This document shows positions 17,869 through 25,979 of a DNA stretch of 64,000 nt, piece after piece. The stretch covers positions 124,001 through 188,000 of the forward strand of contig JANQQU010000089.1 in NCBI GenBank assembly GCA_028284905.1, written 5' to 3'. Under the pieces are notes generated by a model, which made no database searches, was not told the DNA's origin, and saw only the letters and a program-made list of their open reading frames with translations. The DNA is from Calditrichia bacterium. GTDB lineage: Bacteria > Calditrichota > Calditrichia > RBG-13-44-9 > J075. The position numbers and the translations under genes are program-made. Each line of letters begins with the position of its first letter. Within the stretch, counting starts at the first letter, position 1.

Positions 17869-18819
17869 ATGTCTAATTGTCGTACGAATAAGTCTATACA
17901 TCATTTCAAAAAATATATTGGTCTTACCTGCCTATTCTTTTTTGGCCTGATCATTCAGACCTTAAACGGGCAGAAGTTGGTGCAAACCAAACAATATTCA
18001 AATACCCTCTATGGGGTCGATATCGACCCGAAAGGCACCCGGGCATTTATTGCCGGGAAAGATTCGCTGGCAAGAGTCGTCAGTCTTTCCGGTGAAGAAT
18101 TGCAGGTTTTCAACGGCCATGAACATGCGATCTCATCAATAAAATATCTCCCCACACAGAATACAGTTTTAACTGGCAGTTATGATAACAGCGCAATTTT
18201 GTGGGACATGAATGGAGAGATTCTCAGCAGGTTCATCGGACACAAAAATGCCGTTATCAACATTGATGCGACGGATAAACTGGTCGCAACGGCAAGCCGG
18301 GATAAAACAGCTAAAATTTGGGATCATAAAGGTCAATTATTGCTAACCCTTACGGGACACTATAAGCAGCTGAATAGTATTCAATTTTTGGAGCAAAAAG
18401 GCTGGATTTTAACTGGAGGGGATGATGCAACGGTGAAGATTTGGAGTTTCAAAGGAGAGCTATTAACAAGCTCGGTGCGGCTGGATGCTGGCGTGCGGGC
18501 TATCGGGGTTGCACCTGGTGAACAACACATTTACGCCGGATTGCGGGATGGGACAATTTCCATACTGGATTTTCAAGGCAATTTGGAGGGAACCTTTGAT
18601 CCGCATAATGAGATGGTCAGCGAAATTATTGTTCTGGCCCATGAGAACCTGCTTATTTCCTGCGCTGGCGATAGAAAGATTGTCTTCTCTCATCTGAATG
18701 GAAAATTCGTCCGCTCTATCGAAGCGCATCAGTCTTATGTTGCTGGCATCGCTCATGCCGGTAATATGCTGCTCTCCGCAAGCGGGGATAATAGCCTGAA
18801 AGTATGGCGGTTAGAATAA
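17869..18819 (+). CDS. Exported WD40-repeat beta-propeller protein
   Basis: 316 residues. The ATG at 17869 is preceded by CTGGAGGAAAAG, which fixes it against an upstream in-frame ATG at 17803. A hydrophobic segment (IGLTCLFFFGLIIQTLNGQ) at about 18-37 is a signal peptide or anchor. Six to seven WD-type repeats follow, with characteristic GH...D..A.IWD/VKIW ends (SAILWD, TAKIWDHKG, TVKIWSFKG, SLKVWRLE). WD40 propellers are protein-binding scaffolds; the extracytoplasmic location is unusual for bacteria but common in this group. The next gene starts 15 bp downstream. Confidence 0.85.
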   Translation: MSNCRTNKSIHHFKKYIGLTCLFFFGLIIQTLNGQKLVQTKQYSNTLYGVDIDPKGTRAFIAGKDSLARVVSLSGEELQVFNGHEHAISSIKYLPTQNTVLTGSYDNSAILWDMNGEILSRFIGHKNAVINIDATDKLVATASRDKTAKIWDHKGQLLLTLTGHYKQLNSIQFLEQKGWILTGGDDATVKIWSFKGELLTSSVRLDAGVRAIGVAPGEQHIYAGLRDGTISILDFQGNLEGTFDPHNEMVSEIIVLAHENLLISCAGDRKIVFSHLNGKFVRSIEAHQSYVAGIAHAGNMLLSASGDNSLKVWRLE

Positions 18820-18834
18820 ATGGAAGGAGTAACT

Positions 18835-19320
18835 ATGCGTTTATATCATCAAAAAAATTATTGCGCACTGGCACTAGTGCTGCTGTTTACAATAAATAGT
18901 TTTGCCCAGATTTCTGCGGATGAGCAACAAAAATTAGAGGCAGTTGTTTTGTCCTATCATCAGGGATTTATCAGTGGCGATAGCGCGCAGACTGCCGGGG
19001 TGCTTTCCGATGGTATTATGATGTTCAATGGCAATGCCTCGGACGATCCGCTCGATTGGCAGGCGCATCTTTATTTTACCGGCGATACCTTGCACCAATG
19101 GGTTAAAGATATGATTACTTATGCCAGCCCGCATGAAAATAAAATAGTGTTCCTCAATACGCATATCCGTAACGGCGCAGCAGTCGTCGTAACAGCGGAA
19201 ACCGGCAGCAACAAATTTCGCAGTTGGAAAGATGAGAAAGTCGTGTATCTTTTAGGAAAAACAGGCGGGCGCTGGAAACTGACCGGATTTTTTATTCGGG
19301 ACGCAAAAAATCCGGAGTAG
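18835..19320 (+). CDS. Secreted NTF2-like (SnoaL/lumazine-binding type) protein
   Basis: 161 residues from the ATG at 18835, chosen because GGAAGGAG lies just upstream; an in-frame ATG at 18820 overlaps this ribosome binding site. Signal peptide LALVLLFTINSFAQ. The mature part has the cystatin-like NTF2 pattern: a long first helix (EQQKLEAVVLSYHQGFISGDSAQTAGVLSDG), then strands ending in VVYLLGKTGGRWKLTGFFIRD. Such proteins are small-ligand binders or enzymes, many of unknown role. Probably in an operon with the WD40 gene and the membrane protein gene 28 bp downstream. Confidence 0.72.
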   Translation: MRLYHQKNYCALALVLLFTINSFAQISADEQQKLEAVVLSYHQGFISGDSAQTAGVLSDGIMMFNGNASDDPLDWQAHLYFTGDTLHQWVKDMITYASPHENKIVFLNTHIRNGAAVVVTAETGSNKFRSWKDEKVVYLLGKTGGRWKLTGFFIRDAKNPE

Positions 19321-19348
19321 CCTCAGCAGTAGAGAAATTGAGGAAATT

Positions 19349-19798
19349 ATGGCAGAGAAATCTACGATACCGTTATTCTGGTTTCGCTGGTTGTATGCAG
19401 TGGTTGTCGGGGTGATGTTATTCGGTATTTTTATGTTTCTGACACCGGGTTGGGCGAAGGCATTTTTCAGCACTTTATTTTACGCCGATGCAGCGTTGAT
19501 CGATACCCGTTTTAATGCTGAAGGCGTCCGATATATTGAGCTCATGCACGGGGTCACCGGCGCGGTGATCCTGGGATGGGCAGTGGCGCTCTTCCTGGTG
19601 CTGAAAGGGCCTTTCCAGCGCGCTGAGCGGGAAGGCTGGCTTATTTTTGCAATCTCCCTGGCAATTTGGTATGTGCCGGATACTATCGTTTCCCTGGCAT
19701 CGGGTTTCTGGCAAAACGCCTTACTGAATCTGGTCTTTGCCGTCTTATTTGCCATTCCACTGGCAGCGACTTACCAGTATTTTCCGAAAAGGAAATGA
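19349..19798 (+). CDS. Small four-helix integral membrane protein, unknown function
   Basis: 149 residues with four predicted membrane helices at about 11-31, 66-86, 97-116 and 121-141. There is a charged loop between helices 1 and 2 (FYADAALIDTRFNAEGVRYIELMHG). No catalytic motif is recognised; overall it looks like the DUF-type four-helix proteins often found as accessory genes. GAGGAAATT precedes the ATG. Last gene of the 17869-19798 group; its end faces the ABC exporter gene 17 bp away. Confidence 0.6.
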   Translation: MAEKSTIPLFWFRWLYAVVVGVMLFGIFMFLTPGWAKAFFSTLFYADAALIDTRFNAEGVRYIELMHGVTGAVILGWAVALFLVLKGPFQRAEREGWLIFAISLAIWYVPDTIVSLASGFWQNALLNLVFAVLFAIPLAATYQYFPKRK

Positions 19799-19815
19799 CA
19801 ATCTGAACCTTCCGG

Positions 19816-21627
19816 TTACACCACATTTTCATCTGCGCTGGCGAGTTTATAAAACTCGCCGGCATTGGCTAGCAGTTTTTCGGCGTTCCCCGCTTCCGCT
19901 ACCCGACCGTTTTTCATCACGATGATCTGATCCGCCCCCTGGATCGTAGACAGCCGATGGGCGATGATGATCACTGTCCGCCCGGCGCTAAGTTCACGAA
20001 TCGCTTTATGAATTCGCTGCTCGGTGACGGTATCAAGAGAGCTGGTGGCTTCGTCGAGAATGAGAATTTCCGGATCGCGGATAATCGCGCGGGCAATGGC
20101 CAGCCGCTGCCGCTGTCCGCCGGAAAGTTGCACACCGCGCTCCCCGATCATCGTCTCATAACCATCCGGCATCTCCATAATAAATTCATGAGCACCGGCT
20201 TTTTTCGCGGCAGCAATTACAGCATCATCCGATGGCCGCTCTTCTAATCCGAATGCAATATTATAATTGACGCTATTGTTAAACAGATAAGTATCCTGAC
20301 TAACAATGCCGATCCGGGCATGATAGGTGGCGATTTGAAAGTTGCTTAATGATTGACCATCGATAGTGATTTCCCCCTGACAAGGGTCGTAAAGCCGTTG
20401 TAACAATCCGACAATCGTTGACTTTCCAGACCCGGAATCGCCGACAATCGCCGTTGTTTTCCCAGCCGGGAACACCACGTTGACATTCTTTAAAATATCC
20501 GGCTTTTCGGCATCATAATGAAAGCCGACATTGCGCAGGCGAATTTCTTCCTGCAATTTCCGGTAAGTTTTATTCCCGTCCGGCAGAATCGTTTTGTCGT
20601 GTTCTTGTAGTAAATCATATACCAAACCGACATAGGACCAGCGACTGTTAATCTCCCCCCGTTGGGAGTTCAAGTGTTTCACCAGGGGCACCATTCGGAG
20701 CAGGATATAAACGAATGGGAGCATTTCCGCCAGCATCAACGGCGTATTCATATCATACATATGCATCGCTCCCCAGAACAAGACTGCGATGGCTAAAGAA
20801 GCCACGATATCCGTTAAAGGATTCAGTGAGAACACCCGGAAATTCCGTTTGAATTCCGCCTGGCGGACAGCGTTAACATTATCGATCAACTGATCACCTT
20901 GTGCCGCTTCCTGGCTATAGGATTTAATGATGGCGATGCCCCCTAAGACCTCATGAATCACCCGCATCAAACCACGTTCAGAACTTGCAGAGGCTTCTCC
21001 GATCGCCCGAAAGGTTCGGGTATAATACACGATCAAACCGATAAACACACTGCCGATCGCGAAAGTTAGCAGAGTCAGTTCCCAGGAGAGCAGAAAGAGC
21101 ATGCTAAACAAAACCAGCAATGTTAATGCATTCGCAAAAAACTCGATCGCCATGCGCAGCAGAAAATCTACTTTTGATGTATTGTTAATGGTTTTTTCGA
21201 TCAATTCGCCGGGACTGGTGCGATGATGATAATCGATACTCACCCGCATCAACAACCGAACGATGCTTTCCCGGAGATCTGCCACTGCCCGGGAAGACAA
21301 CCAGTATCCCAATCGGATAGACAAGGTCATAAACAAATTCTTAAGCACAATAGCGCCAATGACCAGACTGATAACCGCCAGTATTTGCCCATCACCGGAA
21401 TAGCCGCTAAACACATTCAACAGCCATTGAAAGATCTCCGGTAAGCCTTCGGTATCTTCCATTTGCTGCAAGTTGCTTAATAGCGGCACCAGCAGTCCGA
21501 TAGAAATACCGTCGAACCCGGATGCCAATACAGAAAACCCGATGATCGACAATACGATCAGGCGATAGGGCTTTAGCAGGGAATAAAGAAAAACGACTTT
21601 CGGATAACGATTCACTATAAAATCCAA
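19816..21627 (-). CDS. ABC exporter half-transporter (MsbA/PglK-like), candidate glycolipid flippase
   Basis: 603 residues. An N-terminal six-helix exporter domain (about 1-330) is followed by a nucleotide-binding domain with Walker A GDSGSGKST (about 396-404), the signature LSGGQRQRLAIARAI, Walker B ILILDEATSSLD and the H-loop IIIAHRLST. Half-size exporters of this type work as homodimers, and MsbA and PglK flip lipid-linked saccharides across the inner membrane. It is the last gene of the glycan cluster, 3 bp after the GT62-like gene, so flipping the cluster's lipid-linked product is the most economical role (inference). Start is TTG at 21627 without a clear Shine-Dalgarno; a GTG four codons later is possible. 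Confidence 0.88.
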   Translation of the reverse strand: MDFIVNRYPKVVFLYSLLKPYRLIVLSIIGFSVLASGFDGISIGLLVPLLSNLQQMEDTEGLPEIFQWLLNVFSGYSGDGQILAVISLVIGAIVLKNLFMTLSIRLGYWLSSRAVADLRESIVRLLMRVSIDYHHRTSPGELIEKTINNTSKVDFLLRMAIEFFANALTLLVLFSMLFLLSWELTLLTFAIGSVFIGLIVYYTRTFRAIGEASASSERGLMRVIHEVLGGIAIIKSYSQEAAQGDQLIDNVNAVRQAEFKRNFRVFSLNPLTDIVASLAIAVLFWGAMHMYDMNTPLMLAEMLPFVYILLRMVPLVKHLNSQRGEINSRWSYVGLVYDLLQEHDKTILPDGNKTYRKLQEEIRLRNVGFHYDAEKPDILKNVNVVFPAGKTTAIVGDSGSGKSTIVGLLQRLYDPCQGEITIDGQSLSNFQIATYHARIGIVSQDTYLFNNSVNYNIAFGLEERPSDDAVIAAAKKAGAHEFIMEMPDGYETMIGERGVQLSGGQRQRLAIARAIIRDPEILILDEATSSLDTVTEQRIHKAIRELSAGRTVIIIAHRLSTIQGADQIIVMKNGRVAEAGNAEKLLANAGEFYKLASADENVV

Positions 21628-21630
21628 TAA

Positions 21631-22455
21631 TTATTTTTGATGAAGTATTTCCAGGTTGGGCATCCCCCAGCACTCGTAGCCCATATCATAGGCCATAATG
21701 CCCAGGCCTTCCGTTTCCATTTCCCCCTGGAATTGATTATCACGAATTTTTCCGGGAATTTTATTCAGCCCCTTGATCGCCTCCCGGTTATTAGCAAAGA
21801 AAAAGTTGGCGGGGCGAATCAGCTTGCTTTTCTTGCCATAGAGATATGGCGGGAACACCAGACCATCCCGATGGACATCAGCTTTAATCAACAACATTGT
21901 CCCGCCAACGGCATGCAATTTAACCAAATCCCCTTCCTGACGAAGATCTTCCAGATGCAGCTTCTTTTTATCCCGCCAGGCATTGCGATCATAACTTTTC
22001 CCGCCATATTCCAGCACACAATTGGGATGGACAATTTCCTTCCCGCTTGCTAATAATTGCTCGATGATATCCGTCGGATAATCAATCACATCAACATCGA
22101 GCCAGAGCACCCAGTCCTCATCATCCAACGCCCGGAAGAGGAGATGATTGCGGCTTTTCGCGAGCACTTCCCGCCGTTTATATTGAATGTGCCCGGCCCA
22201 GCGAGGCGTTCCTTCAGGAATCTGAAAATTAAAATCTTTCTTCCAGATGCCCACCCGGCGATACTGCTTTTGCAAAACCGGTAAATGATCTTCCAGCATT
22301 TTAAAAGTGTCATCCGTACTATCCCCTTCTAGAATTCCCAGTGAGATATTTTGATGCGGGAAGCTTAGTTTTTCCAGATTTTTGAAATAAACGGCTAAAG
22401 ACCCGGCGGCATTTTTTACCGGGGTCAGGAGAAGAATTTTTGTTTGATTTTCCAT
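21631..22455 (-). CDS. Anp1/Mnn9-like glycosyltransferase (GT62 type)
   Basis: 274 residues. The order of motifs follows the fungal Anp1/Mnn9/Van1 alpha-mannosyltransferases: LLLTPVKNAAGSLAVYFKNLEKLSFPH, LGILEGDSTDDTF, LAKSRNHLLFRAL, the DxD site WVLWLDVDVIDYP, YDRNAWRD, and the hallmark METEGLGIMAYDMGYECWGMPN near the C-terminus. GT62 enzymes use GDP-mannose; the sugar used here is not proven. It lacks the membrane anchor of fungal members, so it should be cytosolic or peripheral. Its start overlaps the end of the GT4 gene upstream by 31 bp and the exporter follows directly. Confidence 0.8.
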   Translation of the reverse strand: MENQTKILLLTPVKNAAGSLAVYFKNLEKLSFPHQNISLGILEGDSTDDTFKMLEDHLPVLQKQYRRVGIWKKDFNFQIPEGTPRWAGHIQYKRREVLAKSRNHLLFRALDDEDWVLWLDVDVIDYPTDIIEQLLASGKEIVHPNCVLEYGGKSYDRNAWRDKKKLHLEDLRQEGDLVKLHAVGGTMLLIKADVHRDGLVFPPYLYGKKSKLIRPANFFFANNREAIKGLNKIPGKIRDNQFQGEMETEGLGIMAYDMGYECWGMPNLEILHQK

Positions 22456-23681
22456 GGGATTGCCTTCAACTGTTTTCGGCGAATCATCCGAAAATATTTT
22501 TCGATTCGTTTATTTTTTTCGTTGGTCGTATCTGCAGTATTTTCAACTAATTCGTTTATCTCTTGCAGGCGCTTCCGAATCTGCCTGCCAATCGTTTCCG
22601 GTGCCAGTTGTCTACGGATATCCCTGCTCGCGCGCTGGCCAATTTTCATAGCTGAAGCTTTTTGCTCATAAACAAATCGCATCGCTTCTGCTGCTTTGCC
22701 CACATCCGGTTCTGCCCAACGGGTTCCTCTTTTGTAAACACCGCTGGTTTCAGCTAAGGTGGTTATCTCATAGTCAATCGGAAAAGTATTTTCGGCATCC
22801 ATAAAATCGATATTCCCGGAATAATTTGTTGCTATTACCGGCTTGCCATAGTACATCGCTTCGACGATTGTTAACCCATAACCTTCAGAGCGGTGGAGGG
22901 AGACATAACAATCACAGTTTTTGATTAATCCACTCAGTGCCTCCCGCGATACATCTTCATTGATAAAGCTGATTCCCGGATGATTATCCGCGATCGTTTC
23001 CAGCGATTGCTTTTGAAAGGGTTGCAAATTTCGGGATTTTATTAACAGACCGACACCGGATTCTTCCTTTCCGAATGATTGGCAAAATGCTTTGATAACT
23101 GCCTGAGGATTTTTTCTCTGGTAATTGCTGTATTCATCAAAAACAAAGAGAAAGAGCCACTTATCTTCCGGCAGATGCAGATCTTTGCGTTGCAGGGTCG
23201 ATGGCGTGAAGTTATTGCAGAAACGAAATACTTTTACGGGTAGGTTTGTGCAGCGTCGGATTGCCGCTGCAACATATTGGCTGCCTGTCCAAATTTCATC
23301 AAACAGATTTAACGCGGGCAACCAGTTTTCCGGGATTTCCGGTGTTTCCCAGCTCCAGTAGCCAATATTATATCTACTCTGAAAATAGCCGGGATTAAAA
23401 AGTTTTTGAGCATGAGCATCTTTAAGTATTAATTTTTCTAATATATCGGGATTGGTACAAACAAGATTAATCGGGTAGGGATTAACCCTTTCCACCGGCT
23501 CCGGCGATTCATTCCTTGCCTCGCTTGCTTGGGATAGATTATTGAGATACAAGGGAATTTCTGCCGTTTTCATTGCTGCGACTGTCGCTTTGGCGGCTTC
23601 TCCCAAACCAAAGGTCGCTGATAGATGGCCGGCGACATTTACGCCCGGAATCTCATTTGTTGTCGTTTTTAGTTTTGTCAA
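22425..23681 (-). CDS. GT4-family glycosyltransferase
   Basis: 418 residues of the GT-B fold. The N-terminal domain starts with GVNVAGHLSATFGLGEAAKATVAAM, a donor-side glycine-rich loop typical of the family. The C-terminal domain has DCYVSLHRSEGYGLTIVEAMYYGKPVIATNYSGNIDF, the E-x7-E retaining motif of GT4 enzymes. Retaining transfer from a nucleotide-sugar to a growing glycan is predicted; donor and acceptor are unknown. A short basic C-terminal tail may contact the membrane. Start is TTG with no clear Shine-Dalgarno. It begins 51 bp from the divergent GT4 gene at 23733. Confidence 0.85.
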   Translation of the reverse strand: MTKLKTTTNEIPGVNVAGHLSATFGLGEAAKATVAAMKTAEIPLYLNNLSQASEARNESPEPVERVNPYPINLVCTNPDILEKLILKDAHAQKLFNPGYFQSRYNIGYWSWETPEIPENWLPALNLFDEIWTGSQYVAAAIRRCTNLPVKVFRFCNNFTPSTLQRKDLHLPEDKWLFLFVFDEYSNYQRKNPQAVIKAFCQSFGKEESGVGLLIKSRNLQPFQKQSLETIADNHPGISFINEDVSREALSGLIKNCDCYVSLHRSEGYGLTIVEAMYYGKPVIATNYSGNIDFMDAENTFPIDYEITTLAETSGVYKRGTRWAEPDVGKAAEAMRFVYEQKASAMKIGQRASRDIRRQLAPETIGRQIRKRLQEINELVENTADTTNEKNKRIEKYFRMIRRKQLKAIPWKIKQKFFS

Positions 23682-23732
23682 AATATTATTGAAGAAATTT
23701 AGCGCCTGATTCGTTGCAGTAATCTATGAGGA

Positions 23733-25028
23733 ATGAATTTGCGGATACTATATGATGCGTCTTTAGCAGGCATCGGCCATCGCAATGGCAGTATTTCCGG
23801 ACTAATACGCACCGCTGAAAATTTATTGTTTGCTTTGCTAAAAAATGGCACTGCCGAAATTACCCTTTGTAGCAGTCTGTCCTATGAAATATGGCGCTAC
23901 AGCCGGCAATATTTAACAGTGAATGAATCAACAACTCACTTAAATTTTGTCCGAGATTCGCTTTTCCGGAACAACCGCTTTGAAAAACTGCAGCAGACAA
24001 TTTTCCCGGCAAATTCTTCTCAAGCAAATTTAAGTATTAGCAACAGGCTTCTGAAACGTGCATTCGGAATGAATTTTCGTCCTTTCCGGAAAAAAGATCT
24101 AATTGGGCAGGACATTTATCATTCCCCTTACCATGCACTACCGAAATTGCTCCGCCAGGTAGCTCATATCCAACCGGTACTAACTGTGCATGATATAATA
24201 CCGATGATTCATCCGGAGTATTTTGGCCTTCCGAGAAACTACCGTAGCAAACATTTCGATAAGGAATATAATCTCTTAGAATCATTAAAAAGCCTGGACA
24301 ACGAAACCTGGATTCACTGCCCTTCCCTCTCAACACGCAACGATCTCTGTAATTTTTTAGGGAAGCAGATCGATCCGAAAAAAATCGCCGTCGTTCCCTG
24401 GGCCGCCTCCCCACAATTCTATCCCTGCCGGGATCCGCGGAAATTCGCAACCATTCGGAAGCAGTATCAAATTCCGGAGGGGCAATACATACTTAGCTTA
24501 AGCACATTGGAGCCGCGCAAGAACATCGTTCAGGTCATTCGCAGTTTTGCACAGTTACTGGCGCAGGAGAATTTACCGGATTTTTACCTGGTATTAGCCG
24601 GTGCAAAAGGCTGGCAATATCAACCGATTTTTCAGGAATTGAGCAAATTTGATGGGTTACAGGAACGGATTATTTTTACCGGATATGTCGCGGATGATGA
24701 CCTTGCTACACTTTACAGCAATGCCCGGGTATTTGTCTATCCTTCTCATTATGAAGGTTTTGGCTTACCACCGCTGGAGGCAATGCAGTGCGGCACGCCG
24801 GTTATCACCGCTAACACTTCTTCGTTGCCGGAAGTAGTTGGCGATGCCGGTATTCTGCTGCCACCTGATGATCTAAACGGACTTTCCGAGAACATTTTGA
24901 AGATATGCACCACCCAATCTTTATATCAGCGCTTATCTGAAAAAAGCAAGCTGAGAGCTGCGCAATTCAGCTGGGAAAAATGTGCTGAGGACACCTATGC
25001 CGCTTACCGCCTGGCGTTGAAACACTGA
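23733..25028 (+). CDS. GT4-family glycosyltransferase (opposite strand within the glycan cluster)
   Basis: 431 residues, GT-B fold. N-terminal: LRILYDASLAGIGHRNGSISGLIRTAENLL; the linker region contains HIQPVLTVHDIIPMIHPEYF. C-terminal domain: ILSLSTLEPRKNIVQVIRSF, VFVYPSHYEGFGLPPLEAMQCGTPVITANTSSLPEVVGDAGILLPPDD (E-x7-E motif). This is the mannosyltransferase-like GT4 subfamily, though the sugar is not determinable from sequence. It is the only plus-strand gene in the cluster and therefore needs its own promoter in the 51-bp gap shared with the divergent gene. GAGGA lies very close to the ATG. Confidence 0.87.
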   Translation: MNLRILYDASLAGIGHRNGSISGLIRTAENLLFALLKNGTAEITLCSSLSYEIWRYSRQYLTVNESTTHLNFVRDSLFRNNRFEKLQQTIFPANSSQANLSISNRLLKRAFGMNFRPFRKKDLIGQDIYHSPYHALPKLLRQVAHIQPVLTVHDIIPMIHPEYFGLPRNYRSKHFDKEYNLLESLKSLDNETWIHCPSLSTRNDLCNFLGKQIDPKKIAVVPWAASPQFYPCRDPRKFATIRKQYQIPEGQYILSLSTLEPRKNIVQVIRSFAQLLAQENLPDFYLVLAGAKGWQYQPIFQELSKFDGLQERIIFTGYVADDDLATLYSNARVFVYPSHYEGFGLPPLEAMQCGTPVITANTSSLPEVVGDAGILLPPDDLNGLSENILKICTTQSLYQRLSEKSKLRAAQFSWEKCAEDTYAAYRLALKH

Positions 25029-25058
25029 GCTTTTTTCCCTACTATCTCGCCCAATAAT

Positions 25059-25976
25059 TCAATCGAGCCAATGAGATAAATCTCGTTGAATCAGCGCTTG
25101 CAGTTTCTCAATATCTTCGCGAAAAATAGCTCGATTTAACGCTTTGCACTCATCGCCATCTAACACTTCTTTTTTTACCCAACGATCAAAATATCGATTC
25201 CGTGCGGACTCCATCCGGTTTCCAAGATCTTTGCTGCCCCGAAGATGGATTTGACGCATTAAACGATGATTGAGACTTTTCATCACCAGGCGATGGGCAA
25301 TGCGGGAGCGTGGCACACCGGACCGATTCGGTTGGCCGACTATTTCCGGTTGAAAGGCAGTATCGACAGCTAAAAATTGATACAGAGATTTCATCAACGC
25401 TTGCGGGTTGGCAGCAAAATCCTCATATAAAATCACCCGGATATTCTTCTCCTCCAACACTGCCAAAAAGTTATTCAGGTGCGGTGCATATAAGCTATTA
25501 TGCAATGGCGGGGGCATTGTGCGTTCAGCCAGCGCTTTTCGCACAAATGTTTGAAATTCTCCCTTTTTTCCGCCATCACGAATATCCATCATATAATGGG
25601 AATGCATTCGTTCTGCGGGATTGCGCAGTATAATAATAATTTTTGCATCAGGGCAATAATGTGCGATGCGTTCCGCAACCCGCCGATGATAGATGTAATG
25701 GGGCGTTGCATCCCCGATTACCGTTTCACTTTGCCAATGGCGGAAGAGTGCCTGATAGTCATCTATAGTTGTCAGAAAATAATTTTGCTGACGTTTATGA
25801 CGGTCTTCCAAATCAAAAAGCGCCCCGTCTACCGCAAAGAATCCCGGTTCCTTGGATGGGGTCATAAAGATATCCGGATGCTGCCGTAAGTAAGCGTATA
25901 CAGCGGTCGTGCCAGCCCTCGGCACACCTGCCAGAAAAAGGTTCGGCCAAATAATTTTCGAAAGATCATTTCGCAT
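25059..25976 (-). CDS. PAPS-dependent sulfotransferase
   Basis: 305 residues of the Sulfotransfer_1/3 type. The 5'-phosphosulfate-binding loop LAGVPRAGTTAVYAYL lies at about residues 15-30 and the 3'-phosphate-binding segment IIIILRNPAERMHSHYMMD at about 110-128. The intervening KEPGFFAVDG and ATPHYIYH match carbohydrate-sulfotransferase topology. It should transfer sulfate from PAPS to a hydroxyl or amino group of a glycan. It starts 3 bp after the GT39-like gene, so it is in the glycan operon and the product is likely sulfated (inference). No PAPS-synthesis genes are in the window. Confidence 0.88.
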   Translation of the reverse strand: MRNDLSKIIWPNLFLAGVPRAGTTAVYAYLRQHPDIFMTPSKEPGFFAVDGALFDLEDRHKRQQNYFLTTIDDYQALFRHWQSETVIGDATPHYIYHRRVAERIAHYCPDAKIIIILRNPAERMHSHYMMDIRDGGKKGEFQTFVRKALAERTMPPPLHNSLYAPHLNNFLAVLEEKNIRVILYEDFAANPQALMKSLYQFLAVDTAFQPEIVGQPNRSGVPRSRIAHRLVMKSLNHRLMRQIHLRGSKDLGNRMESARNRYFDRWVKKEVLDGDECKALNRAIFREDIEKLQALIQRDLSHWLD

Positions 25977-25979
25977 TTA

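Noticed and set aside
19816-21627. Lipid A exporter MsbA proper
   Set aside because: Sequence fits the family, but its place at the end of the glycan cluster makes a cluster-specific flippase the better reading; not provable from sequence.
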